From Sphingomonadales bacterium (GTDB lineage Bacteria; Pseudomonadota; Alphaproteobacteria; Sphingomonadales; Sphingomonadaceae): a DNA stretch of 64,000 nucleotides. Below the pieces are notes generated by a model. It made no database searches. It had not been told where the DNA came from and was given only the letters and a program-made list of their open reading frames with translations. Position 1 is the stretch's first letter; every line of letters starts with the position of its first letter. This document shows, in pieces, positions 44,753-53,321 of the stretch. The stretch covers positions 124,001-188,000 of the forward strand of contig JAGWMZ010000003.1 of NCBI GenBank assembly GCA_028871475.1, given 5' to 3'. Made by a program: the position numbers and the translations under genes.

Positions 44753-45868
44753 ATGCACACTGATCTTTCCTCACCCAGGGCGCTGCGCCGCCATCGTCTG
44801 CCCAAACGTTACGGCAAACCGCTGGCGGCGGCGCTGATCCTGATCATTGCCGCGGTGGTCGCCTGGTGCCTGACCGTCACCCCCCCACCCATCATCACGG
44901 CCAAGAAGGGCGCCTACACCGACGTGCGCCTTTACCATGATGTGGCGGCGCAGGTGGCCAAGGGGCGCAACTTCTATGACGCCACGGCGCAGCTTCACCG
45001 TGAGCATCACTATCCGCTCAAGCCCTTCGTCACCGTGCGCCAGCCGACCGAAGTGGTCTTTGCCGCCACCTTCGGCTGGAAGGCGGTGCAATATTTCTGC
45101 ATGGCCACGCTCTTTATCGGCACCTTCCTGTTCGTGATGGGCACCGAAAACAAGCTGCATCTGGTCGAGCGCATCGCCCTGCTGGGCGCGCTGGGCGCGG
45201 GTGGCTCGCAAGTGACGAACCCAAGCGTCCTCGCACTGCAGGAATATCCGGCGGGGCAATGCATCTGCATCGCGCTGGCCTTGTGGATTGGCTGGCGCAG
45301 GCACTGGTGGCTGCCGATGATCCCGGTGCTGATTGGCCTGTTCATCCGCGAACTGGTGCTGCCCTTCGCGCTGCTGGCCCTTGCCTTTGCCGCCTTCGAG
45401 CGTAACTGGCGCGAGGTGAGCGGCTGGGTCGCCGTGCTGGCCGCATGGGGGGCCTTCATGGCCTGGCATGCCGCCCATGTGCATGCCGTGCTGCTGCCCA
45501 ACGACATCGCCTCCAAGGGCTGGCATGGCTTTCAGGGCTTTTCAGGCTTCCTCAAGGCGATCATCTTCACCAGCACGATCCAGCCGCTGCGGCTTGGCTT
45601 CGCGCTGCTGGTTGCTGCCCTGCCGCTGCTGGGCTGGGCCTCGCTGAGGGGCCGTGACGGGTTGTTCTGCAACCTGCTGGTCTGGGGCTATGCGCTGATG
45701 ATTGGCCTCTTCTCGCGTGCTGACACCTTTTATTGGGGGGCGATCATGCTGCCGTGGTATTTTGTCGGCTATGTGCTGCTGCCCCGCGCCGTGCTGCGCA
45801 TCTGGGCGGCATGGGAGGCGCGAGGACCTGATTTCTCACCAGAGGCGCAGGCCGAAACCGTCGCATAG
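44753..45868 (+). CDS. Polytopic membrane protein resembling a GT-C glycosyltransferase
   Basis: The 371-residue protein has about nine hydrophobic helices. The first large loop (DVRLYHDVAAQVAKGRNFYD then HHYPLKPFVTVRQPTEVV) has the form of the substrate loop of lipid-linked sugar transferases and of related uncharacterised membrane proteins. A definite family is not visible and no catalytic Asp pair is certain. AAAGGA lies 8 bases upstream of the ATG. It is a single gene ended by a bidirectional terminator. It could glycosylate lipid-linked or envelope acceptors, but this is inference. Confidence 0.7.
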   Translation: MHTDLSSPRALRRHRLPKRYGKPLAAALILIIAAVVAWCLTVTPPPIITAKKGAYTDVRLYHDVAAQVAKGRNFYDATAQLHREHHYPLKPFVTVRQPTEVVFAATFGWKAVQYFCMATLFIGTFLFVMGTENKLHLVERIALLGALGAGGSQVTNPSVLALQEYPAGQCICIALALWIGWRRHWWLPMIPVLIGLFIRELVLPFALLALAFAAFERNWREVSGWVAVLAAWGAFMAWHAAHVHAVLLPNDIASKGWHGFQGFSGFLKAIIFTSTIQPLRLGFALLVAALPLLGWASLRGRDGLFCNLLVWGYALMIGLFSRADTFYWGAIMLPWYFVGYVLLPRAVLRIWAAWEARGPDFSPEAQAETVA

Positions 45869-45870
45869 GA

Positions 45871-45905
45871 AAAAGGCCCGCAGGATCGCTCCCGCGGGCC
45901 TTTTT
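45871..45905. terminator. Bidirectional Rho-independent terminator
   Basis: AAGGCCCGC...GCGGGCCTT forms a stem flanked by A run on the left and T run on the right, so it can end both the plus-strand membrane protein gene and the minus-strand peptidase gene, which converge on it. Confidence 0.88.
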
Positions 45906-45906
45906 G

Positions 45907-47265
45907 TCACGACTGGCGCGCGATCACCGGCGCATTGCCGACGATCTTGAGCACCTCGGCCCATGTATCGACATTCTGCTGCAGATCCGCCGGGTTGATC
46001 TTATCCAGCGTATCGTCCGGCGTGTGATGCAGGTCGAAATAATGCGTCATGTCCTGCCGCATGTCGATCACCGCCGCCTTTTGTTCATGGGCGATGTAAC
46101 CCACATCCTCCCCGCCCTCGGCCTCGCCGTGTCCGCGGATCACCCCCATATCCGAAAGCCGCGCGGCAATGGCATCGCCCAGCGCCTTGTCGGCGGCACC
46201 CAGCGAGATCACCGCCTGCCACACACGGCCCGCGCCGGTATCTGATTCCATGGCCAGCGCATGGGGCTCGCCCGCATGAGCCTTGGCATAGGCCTCGCCG
46301 CCGAAGCCGCCGCGTTCCTCACCGCCTGCCCAGAGCACACGGATGGTGCGCAGCACGGGGGCACCATGAGTGGCCTGCAACGCCGCCGCCGTCACGATGG
46401 CGCAGCCCGCGCCATCGTCGATCGCGCCCGTTGCCAGATCCCAACTGTCGAGATGGCAGCCGACCAGGATCGGCGGCAGCTTGGGGTCGCGGCCCGGAAT
46501 GTCTGCCACCACATTGCCCGATGGCGATGGGCCGGTAAAACGCGGGGTCAGCGTAAGAGCCACCTGCTCGGAAACGCCGTGCGCGGCGCGCAGGGCGATC
46601 AGTTCGGCATCGGGCACCGAAACTGCGGCGGCCGGAATGGGCGTCACGCCCTTGGGCCAGCCGGTGACGCCCGTGTGCGGATCGCGGTTATGATCGGTGC
46701 CGATCGAGCGGATCAGCACGGCCACCGCCCCCTTGCTGGCCGCCACGGCAGGCCCGGCGCGGCGCGCATCGCCATAGGGGCCATAGCCGCCGCCATCCTG
46801 CAAGGGCTGCATGGCATTGTCGATGAAGACGATCCTGCCCTTCACCGCGCTGTCGGGTGCCACTTTCAGGGCGTTGAAGCTGGCGAAATAGACCATAGGC
46901 GCGGTGATGCCGCCCGCAGGCGTCGCCCCGGAATCGCCCAGAGCGGTGATCGCCAGCTTTTGCTCGGCCGCGCCCAGCAGCATCGCCTTTTCCTCGCCGC
47001 GCACCCAGCCGGGCATGGTGTAGGGCTCGATATGCGGATGGGCAAAGCCCAGTGCCGCCAGACGCTTGACTGCCCATTGGCGCGCATAGGCCTCACGCGG
47101 GGTGCCTGCCAGACGCTGCCCCACCTGCGAGGTCAGGTCAGCGACGAGTTTGTAGGCCGTCGTGTTCTTCAGCGCATCCTGCGGCGCATCGGCTTGTGCG
47201 AGGGCGGGAGCCTGAAAGGCGGCGATGCTGGCCAGAAGCGCCAGCGCGGGAGTGGTTTTACGCAT
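45907..47265 (-). CDS. Secreted M28 family metallopeptidase
   Basis: The 452-residue product has a signal peptide (MRKTTPALALLASIAAFQAP to LAQA), a PA-like inserted region, and the M28 zinc motif set: VGCHLDSWDLATGAIDDGAG (first His and bridging Asp), GGEERGGFGGEAYA (catalytic Glu pair) and YFDLHHTPDDTLDKI (last His). It is probably a periplasmic aminopeptidase or carboxypeptidase. ATG 47265 is chosen for the signal peptide; the ORF is open further upstream. Divergent from ettA. Confidence 0.9.
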   Translation of the reverse strand: MRKTTPALALLASIAAFQAPALAQADAPQDALKNTTAYKLVADLTSQVGQRLAGTPREAYARQWAVKRLAALGFAHPHIEPYTMPGWVRGEEKAMLLGAAEQKLAITALGDSGATPAGGITAPMVYFASFNALKVAPDSAVKGRIVFIDNAMQPLQDGGGYGPYGDARRAGPAVAASKGAVAVLIRSIGTDHNRDPHTGVTGWPKGVTPIPAAAVSVPDAELIALRAAHGVSEQVALTLTPRFTGPSPSGNVVADIPGRDPKLPPILVGCHLDSWDLATGAIDDGAGCAIVTAAALQATHGAPVLRTIRVLWAGGEERGGFGGEAYAKAHAGEPHALAMESDTGAGRVWQAVISLGAADKALGDAIAARLSDMGVIRGHGEAEGGEDVGYIAHEQKAAVIDMRQDMTHYFDLHHTPDDTLDKINPADLQQNVDTWAEVLKIVGNAPVIARQS

Positions 47266-47411
47266 GGGTTGGATGCTAGCCACGCGCATCTTTGTTGCCA
47301 AGATGGGCAATTGACGAAAGGCCCCCCATCGCGCCGCTTGGCAAGGCGGCGGCCACCCTGTAGGGAGCGGGCCAATTCCTGCTGACACGATCACTCATTC
47401 GGAGACCGCCT

Positions 47412-49091
47412 GTGGCCGCCCAATACGCCTTCGTCATGAAGGACATGACCAAGACCTTCCCCGGCGCTGCCAAGCCGGTGCTGTCGAACATCAACCTGCA
47501 GTTCTATCAAGGTGCCAAGATCGGCATCGTGGGCCCCAACGGTGCGGGCAAGTCCACGCTCATCAAGATCATGGGCGGCATCGACAAGGATTACACCGGC
47601 GAGGCCTGGCCCGGCGAGAACATCACCGTGGGCTATCTGCCGCAGGAGCCGCAGCTCGACCCCAGCAAGTCAGTGCTGGAAAACGTGAAGGATGGCGCGC
47701 GCGCCACCGCCGATCTGGTCGACCGCTTCAACGAGATCAGCAACATCATGGCCGATCCGCCGGAAGATGCCGATTTCGACGCGCTGATGGAAGAGATGGG
47801 CGATCTGCAGGGCAAGATCGACGCTGTCGACGGCTGGACGCTCGACAACCAGCTGGAAATCGCCATGGAAGCGCTGCGCTGCCCGCCCAGCGATTGGTCC
47901 GTGGAGCAGCTTTCGGGCGGTGAAAAGCGCCGCATTGCCCTCACCCGCCTGCTGATCCAGAAGCCCGACATCCTGCTGCTCGACGAGCCGACCAACCACC
48001 TTGATGCCGAAAGCGTCAACTGGCTGGAAAACCACCTGAAGGAATATCACGGCGCGGTGCTGATGATCACCCACGACCGTTACTTCCTCGACAATGTGGT
48101 GAACTGGATTCTTGAACTCGATCGCGGGAAATATTTCCCGTATGAAGGCAACTACTCCACCTATCTGGAGAAGAAGGCCAAGCGTCTGGAGCAGGAAAGC
48201 CGCGAGGACGAAGGCCGCCAGAAGGCAATCAAGGACGAGCTGGAGTGGATCCGCGCCGGCACCAAGGGCCGCCAGACCAAGAGCAAGGCGCGTATCAAGG
48301 CCTTCGACCAGCTGGTCGAGAGCCAGGAGAACCGCATCGTCAACAAGGCGCAGATCGTCATTCAGGTGCCCGAGCGTCTGGGCGGCAAGGTGATCGAGGC
48401 CAAGAACATTTCCAAGGCCTTTGGCGACAAGCTCTTGTTCGAAAACCTGTCCTTCATCCTGCCGCCGGGCGGCATCGTGGGTGTGATCGGGCCGAACGGC
48501 GCGGGTAAATCGACGCTCTTCAAGCTGATCACCGGGCAGGAACAACCCGATGAAGGCACGATCGAGATCGGCCAGACCGTGCGTCTGGGCTATGTCGACC
48601 AGAGCCGCGACCATCTGGACCCGAGCAAGAACGTCTGGGAGGAAATTTCGGACGGTCTTGATTACATGAAGGTCAATAAGCAGGACATGAGCACGCGTGC
48701 CTATGTCGGCGCCTTCAACTTCAAGGGTCAGGACCAGCAGAAGAACGTCGGCAAGCTGTCGGGCGGTGAGCGCAATCGCGTCCACATGGCCAAGATGCTG
48801 AAGCAAGGCGGCAACGTGCTGCTGCTCGACGAACCGACCAACGATCTTGACGTGGAAACGCTGCGCGCTCTGGAAGAAGCCATCGAGAACTTCGCTGGCT
48901 GCGCCGTGGTCATCAGCCACGACCGCTTCTTCCTCGACCGTCTGGCGACTCACATTCTGGCCTTTGAAGGCAACAGCCATGTCGAATGGTTCGAAGGCAA
49001 CTTCGAAGCCTATGAGGAAGACAAGCGCCGCCGTCTTGGCGATGCCGCTGACCGGCCGACGGCTCTTGCCTACAAAAAGCTGACGCGCTGA
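47412..49091 (+). CDS. ettA: Energy-dependent translational throttle protein EttA (ABC-F)
   Basis: The 559-residue soluble ABC-F protein has two ATPase domains (GPNGAGKST twice, [11 protein letters not shown] and [11 protein letters not shown] signatures, and two LLDEPTN-type Walker B motifs) and no membrane domain. The [10 protein letters not shown] start, [18 protein letters not shown] segment and the arm after the first ABC domain are typical of EttA, which gates the first peptide bond on the ribosome according to ADP/ATP ratio. GTG at 47412 with GGAG 7 bases upstream is the start. A terminator follows. Confidence 0.95.
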   Translation: MAAQYAFVMKDMTKTFPGAAKPVLSNINLQFYQGAKIGIVGPNGAGKSTLIKIMGGIDKDYTGEAWPGENITVGYLPQEPQLDPSKSVLENVKDGARATADLVDRFNEISNIMADPPEDADFDALMEEMGDLQGKIDAVDGWTLDNQLEIAMEALRCPPSDWSVEQLSGGEKRRIALTRLLIQKPDILLLDEPTNHLDAESVNWLENHLKEYHGAVLMITHDRYFLDNVVNWILELDRGKYFPYEGNYSTYLEKKAKRLEQESREDEGRQKAIKDELEWIRAGTKGRQTKSKARIKAFDQLVESQENRIVNKAQIVIQVPERLGGKVIEAKNISKAFGDKLLFENLSFILPPGGIVGVIGPNGAGKSTLFKLITGQEQPDEGTIEIGQTVRLGYVDQSRDHLDPSKNVWEEISDGLDYMKVNKQDMSTRAYVGAFNFKGQDQQKNVGKLSGGERNRVHMAKMLKQGGNVLLLDEPTNDLDVETLRALEEAIENFAGCAVVISHDRFFLDRLATHILAFEGNSHVEWFEGNFEAYEEDKRRRLGDAADRPTALAYKKLTR

Positions 49092-49110
49092 TCTTTCAGC
49101 CTTTTGCCGA

Positions 49111-49145
49111 AAAACCCTCATTGCTCCACGCAATGGGGGTTTTTC
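49111..49145 (+). terminator. Rho-independent terminator of ettA
   Basis: CCCTCATTG (49115-49123) pairs with CAATGGGGG (49131-49139) with one G-T pair around a 7-base loop, extended by A-T pairs and followed by TTTTT. Confidence 0.92.
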
Positions 49146-49290
49146 TTTGTTTATGATAATTTTACACACCTACCCCCAAAGATGAACACAAGCCTATCCA
49201 CTTGGTTCACAGTCAGGTCAGCCATGTGCTGATACAAAGTCACCATCAGGCGAAGTTCCTGAAAGGATGACGCCAGGACCGAGGTGCGAC

Positions 49291-50133
49291 ATGGGCAAGA
49301 CTATCAAACAAACTTCACATAAAATCACTCTGGCCGCCATGGCGGGCCTGATGCTGGTCGCCACCCCGGCCATGGCCCAGCCGCCGGAAAACCACGGCCA
49401 GTCGCCCCACGGCGGACAGGCCCCTCGCGGTGGCGGCGCGCCGCAAGCACGTCCTGCTCCGCAGGCGGCCCCCGCGCCGCAGGCCGCCGCGCGTCCGCAG
49501 CAGAACTTCGGCCGGAACGATGCCATGCGCGGCAATCCCGGCGGCGACTTCAACCGTGGCGACCGCAATCGTGGGCCCGAATTCAACCGTGGTGATCAAA
49601 ATCGCGGAGGCGACATGAACCGCGGCGACCACAATCGCGGGCCTGAGTTCAACCGTGGTGGCGACTTCAACCGTGGTGGTGACTTCAACCGTGGCCCCAC
49701 TTACAATGCCGGTCGTGGGGGCACCTGGGGCCCGGGCGCCAATGGGCAGCCCCGCTACAACCCCGGCCCCCAGCGCGGCGCCTTTGACGAGCACCGCGCA
49801 CCAGCGCCGGGCCGCGCCTATCGGGCATGGAGCAACAACTGGCGCGCCGATAACCGCTATGACTGGCGCGGCTGGCGTGACAGCCACCGCGATGTCTATC
49901 GCATGGGCCGTTATTACGCACCCTATCGCGACTATGCCTATCGGCGCCTGTCGATCGGTATCATGCTTGACCCTCTGTTCTATGGTGATGGCTACATGAT
50001 CTATGACCCGGGCACCTATCGCCTGCCTGCGGTCTATGGCCCCTATCGCTGGATTAGGTATTACAACGATGCCGTGCTGGTCGATACATACACCGGTCAG
50101 GTTGTAGATGTGCTCTACGGCTTCTTCTGGTAA
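49291..50133 (+). CDS. RcnB-like periplasmic protein with Asn-Arg-Gly repeats
   Basis: The 280-residue product has a signal peptide ending near PAMA, then a Pro/Ala/Gln-rich segment and a repeat zone built on FNRGGD, NRGDxNRG and NRGPEFNRG units (about residues 85-150). The C-terminal 45 residues (DPGTYRLPAVYGPYRWIRYY onward) match the RcnB family, which in E. coli affects Ni/Co homeostasis. ATG 49291 has GAGGTG 5 bases upstream; ATG 49267 has almost no spacing to its GAAAGG. The metal role is family-based; the Arg-Gly repeats are not part of E. coli RcnB. Confidence 0.75.
   Translation: MGKTIKQTSHKITLAAMAGLMLVATPAMAQPPENHGQSPHGGQAPRGGGAPQARPAPQAAPAPQAAARPQQNFGRNDAMRGNPGGDFNRGDRNRGPEFNRGDQNRGGDMNRGDHNRGPEFNRGGDFNRGGDFNRGPTYNAGRGGTWGPGANGQPRYNPGPQRGAFDEHRAPAPGRAYRAWSNNWRADNRYDWRGWRDSHRDVYRMGRYYAPYRDYAYRRLSIGIMLDPLFYGDGYMIYDPGTYRLPAVYGPYRWIRYYNDAVLVDTYTGQVVDVLYGFFW
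49540..49690 (+). repeat. Degenerate repeats encoding Asn-Arg-Gly-Asp units
   Basis: Short units that encode FNRGGD and NRGDxNRGP recur, with some copies of TTCAACCGTGGTGGCGAC almost exact side by side near 49650-49690. The in-frame unit suggests copy-number variation in the RcnB-like protein. Confidence 0.7.
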
Positions 50134-50181
50134 GGTGGCCCGCGAATAAAGTTCGCCGGAAGAGTGGACCGGCGAGAGAGG

Positions 50182-50225
50182 CCCCCGCCTGCACACCGTC
50201 CCTGGTGCAGGCGGGGGTTTTGTTT
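50182..50225 (+). terminator. Rho-independent terminator of the RcnB-like gene
   Basis: CCCCCGCCTGCAC (50182-50194) pairs with GTGCAGGCGGGGG (50205-50217) around a 10-base loop and is followed by TTTTGTTT. Confidence 0.95.
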
Positions 50226-50297
50226 GTGCCGCCAGCGTTGACCGGGCCGCCGAATTGCGACAGGCATGGAGCCATTCGATCAGCCAAGACCGGTGCC

Positions 50298-50999
50298 ATG
50301 ACCCAAGCCTCTGATCCCTTGCCCTATATGGGTCCCAACGTTGATTGCGCCGCGCTGGAAAAGGTCGGCAAGGCCGTGCGCGCCCGACTGGCGAATGATC
50401 CGCTGGTCTGGCACGCGCCGATCCCCAACGCCGAAATCGTCATCGTGTCCGATTTCCTCACGCCCGATGAATGCGAGACGGTGATGGCCATGGTCGATGC
50501 CGTTGCCGAACCGTCAGCCACCTATGCCGCCGAGACCGACACATCGGCCCGCAGCAGCTATTCGGGCGATGTCGACCGCTATGACCCTTTCGTCATGATG
50601 ATCGAGCGACGCATCGACGATCTGCTGGGCATGCCATCACATTACGGCGAGACCATGCAGGGTCAGCGCTATACCGTCGGCCAGCAGTTCAAGCCACATT
50701 ACGACTGGTTTGCCACCCACACCAAATATTGGAAGGGCGAGAAGGTGAAAGGCGGGCAGCGGAGCTGGACGGCGATGATCTACCTCAACGATGTCGAGGA
50801 AGGCGGACAGACGGTGTTCGAGCGCGTGGGCCTGAATGCCACCCCCAAACAGGGCATGTTGCTGGCATGGAACAATGCCAACCCTGACGGCACGCCCAAC
50901 CACAACACGCTCCATGCCGCCCTGCCGGTGGTGCGCGGGGTCAAATATGTCATCACCAAATGGTATCGCACGCGGGCATGGGCGGGGTTGACCGCCTGA
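50298..50999 (+). CDS. 2-oxoglutarate/Fe(II) oxygenase, prolyl 4-hydroxylase-like
   Basis: The 233-residue protein has the P4Hc domain: EIVIVSDFLTPDECETVMAM, the metal triad HYDWF (His-x-Asp) and a distal His in NTLHAALPVVRGVKYVITKW, with the 2-oxoglutarate-binding Lys in that same segment, and the EEGGQTVFE strand. It hydroxylates proline, probably in a protein, using O2 and 2-oxoglutarate. ATG 50298 is chosen by domain length; the ribosome site is weak. It converges with the DUF1003 gene with no gap. Its target is unknown; no repetitive Pro-rich protein except the RcnB-like neighbour is at hand. Confidence 0.87.
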   Translation: MTQASDPLPYMGPNVDCAALEKVGKAVRARLANDPLVWHAPIPNAEIVIVSDFLTPDECETVMAMVDAVAEPSATYAAETDTSARSSYSGDVDRYDPFVMMIERRIDDLLGMPSHYGETMQGQRYTVGQQFKPHYDWFATHTKYWKGEKVKGGQRSWTAMIYLNDVEEGGQTVFERVGLNATPKQGMLLAWNNANPDGTPNHNTLHAALPVVRGVKYVITKWYRTRAWAGLTA

Positions 51000-51530
51000 T
51001 CACTCCTTGCGCTGATGGCGCCGATGGTCAGGATGCTCGAGCCGGTCGACCGCACTCGTCAGGCGGTCGATCTTGCGGTGCAGTTTCATGATCTCGATGG
51101 TGGTGCGCAGGTTCACCTCGTAATCATGGCGATTGTGGATGCGGTCATAGGCGCTCTGGCGGTTCTGGCTCATCATGATCACCGGCGCCTGGATCGCGGC
51201 CAGCATGGACAGCATCAGGTTGAGGAAGATGTATGGGTAAGGGTCCCACTGTCGCACCCAGCCGCCCACCACCGGGCTGTTGACCAGCATCCAGCCAACC
51301 AGCGTCAGCGCAAACCAGATGATGAAACCCCAGCTTCCCCCTACCGCAGCAACACGGTCGGCCAGACGGGCGCCAAAACTGTTTCTGGCAGCGGCGATTT
51401 CATCATCGCGCAATTCAAGCTGGCTGGACATGACGTGGCGCAGCACATGCTGCTCGTCATCGTCCAGGTCACAAAAGGGGCGTCCCAGCAACCTCTCCGC
51501 CAGAGCTTCGGGCGAATTGCCTCGCTTCAT
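51000..51530 (-). CDS. DUF1003 membrane protein
   Basis: The 176-residue protein has two hydrophobic helices (SWGFIIWFALTLVGWMLVN and FLNLMLSMLAAIQAPVIMM) and the DUF1003 pattern with WDPYPYIFLNL and SQNRQSAYDRIHNRHDYEVN, followed by a coiled-coil tail (MKLHRKIDRLTSAVDRLE). The function of this family is unknown. It ends next to the oxygenase stop and starts 16 bases past the lysS stop, so it may be co-transcribed with lysS. Confidence 0.85.
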   Translation of the reverse strand: MKRGNSPEALAERLLGRPFCDLDDDEQHVLRHVMSSQLELRDDEIAAARNSFGARLADRVAAVGGSWGFIIWFALTLVGWMLVNSPVVGGWVRQWDPYPYIFLNLMLSMLAAIQAPVIMMSQNRQSAYDRIHNRHDYEVNLRTTIEIMKLHRKIDRLTSAVDRLEHPDHRRHQRKE

Positions 51531-51546
51531 GGGCCGCCGTCCTTTC

Positions 51547-53157
51547 CTATGCGTCCAGCGCCTGTTTGATCAGCGCACGCGTGTTCGACACACCATAAAG
51601 CGCAATGAACGAGCCCATGCGCGGGCCAGCAGAGGAGCCGAGCAGCGTTTCATACAGAGCCTTGAACCAGTCGCGCAGACCTTCAAAGCCGTAGTCGGGG
51701 TTCTTGCCGATCTCATAGACGGCGTTCTGCAATGCATCGGCGGACACATCGCCATCCATGATCGCCAGCGTCGCATCCAAGGCCTGCAAGGCCGGGATTT
51801 CCCCACCCTGCGCCTTGCGGCGGTTCAGCGTGGGCGCTATAAAATCGCGATTATAGGCAAGAGCGCAGGTCACCAGCGTGTCGAGCGCAGGATGGGCCTC
51901 GGGCGTGGCGTCCTCAACATAATTGGCCAGATAGGACCAGACCTGTTCCCGCGTGGCATTCGCGCCCAGCACGCCGACCAGATTGAGCAGCAACCCATAG
52001 GTCACGGGCAGCTTGTCACCCTCACCCTTCACTTCACCGGCACCATTGGTGCGCAGCAGGTGCCAGACGGGATTGCCAAGCTGCTGCTCGACAGGCTGGG
52101 TCGGGATCTTCTCGCGGAATTGCCAATATTCGTCCACCGCCCGGCCGATGATGCCGGTGTGCAGGCTCTTGGCGCTCTTGGGCTCGCGGAAGAGGTAGAA
52201 GCCCAGGCTCTCCTCGCTGCCATAGGTCAGCCATTGCTCGATGGTCAGGCCATTGCCCTTGGACTTGGAGATCTTCTCGCCATTCTCGTCGAGGAACAGC
52301 TCGTAGATCAGCCCCTCGGGCTTCTTGCCGCCCAGCACGCTGGCGATCTTGCCGCTCTGCGTCACGCTGTCGGTCAGATCCTTGCCGCACATCTCATAGT
52401 CAACGCCCAGCGCCACCCAGCGCATGGCCCAGTCGACCTTCCATTGCAGCTTGGCGTTGCCCTTGAAGATGCACAGTTCGACGCTCTCGCCCTCATCCTC
52501 GAAGCGGATGAGCCCGGCTTCGACATCGACCACCTCGATGGGCACCTGAAGGACGATGCCGCTCTTGGGGCTGATGGGCAGGACGGGGGAATAGGTCTTG
52601 CGGCGCTCCTCACGCAAAGTGGGAAGCATGATGCCCATGATCTTGTCATAATTGCGCAAAACGCCGCGCAGCGCTTCATCGAATGCGCCCGAATTGTAAC
52701 GGTCGCTGGCCGAGACGAACTCATAGTCAAAGCCAAAACGGTCGAGGAAGGCGCGCAGCATCGCATTGTTGTGATGGGCAAAGCTCTCGCAGCAACCGAA
52801 GGGATCGGGAATGCGCGAGAGCGGTTTGCCCAGATTGGCCGCCAGCACTTCGCCATTGGGCACATTGTCGGGCACCTTGCGCAGCCCGTCCATATCATCG
52901 GAAAAGGCGACGAGGCGCGTCGGCTTGCCCGTCAGCACCTCATAGGCGCGGCGCACCAGCGTGGTGCGCAGCACTTCCTGAAACGTGCCGATATGCGGCA
53001 GGCCGCTGGGGCCATAACCCGTCTCAAACAGCACCGCGCCATCCTTGCCCTGCGGATAGCGTTTGAGCAGCTTGCGCGCCTCTTCAAAAGGCCAGGCCTT
53101 GGAGGACATGGCGGCAGCGACGAGCGGGGCGGCGGCGGTGTGTTCGGTCTCGGTCAT
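51547..53157 (-). CDS. lysS: Class I lysyl-tRNA synthetase
   Basis: The 536-residue enzyme charges tRNA-Lys. It has the class I ATP signatures PSGLPHIGTFQE (HIGH-like) and KISKSKGNGLT (KMSKS), which mark the unusual class I LysRS of archaea and of alphaproteobacteria rather than the usual class II enzyme. ATG 53157 is chosen because the product then begins just before the conserved AWPFEEARKLLKRYPQGKDG block; an extra ORF start lies at 53226. The gene is sometimes named lysK. Divergent from the DinG-like helicase. Confidence 0.93.
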   Translation of the reverse strand: MTETEHTAAAPLVAAAMSSKAWPFEEARKLLKRYPQGKDGAVLFETGYGPSGLPHIGTFQEVLRTTLVRRAYEVLTGKPTRLVAFSDDMDGLRKVPDNVPNGEVLAANLGKPLSRIPDPFGCCESFAHHNNAMLRAFLDRFGFDYEFVSASDRYNSGAFDEALRGVLRNYDKIMGIMLPTLREERRKTYSPVLPISPKSGIVLQVPIEVVDVEAGLIRFEDEGESVELCIFKGNAKLQWKVDWAMRWVALGVDYEMCGKDLTDSVTQSGKIASVLGGKKPEGLIYELFLDENGEKISKSKGNGLTIEQWLTYGSEESLGFYLFREPKSAKSLHTGIIGRAVDEYWQFREKIPTQPVEQQLGNPVWHLLRTNGAGEVKGEGDKLPVTYGLLLNLVGVLGANATREQVWSYLANYVEDATPEAHPALDTLVTCALAYNRDFIAPTLNRRKAQGGEIPALQALDATLAIMDGDVSADALQNAVYEIGKNPDYGFEGLRDWFKALYETLLGSSAGPRMGSFIALYGVSNTRALIKQALDA

Positions 53158-53321
53158 GATCCGCGCCTTTTGCCCGCCCGGGCCGATTTCGCAAGCACGA
53201 AACGCCGCTTTTGGGGCTTTCCCCATCCGGCATCAACACTTTGCCCGGTGATCCAGCGCCAGCGCCCGCATCGCGGCTGAAAACCCGCGCCCACCCCTTG
53301 CCGGGCGTCTGCGCATCGTTC

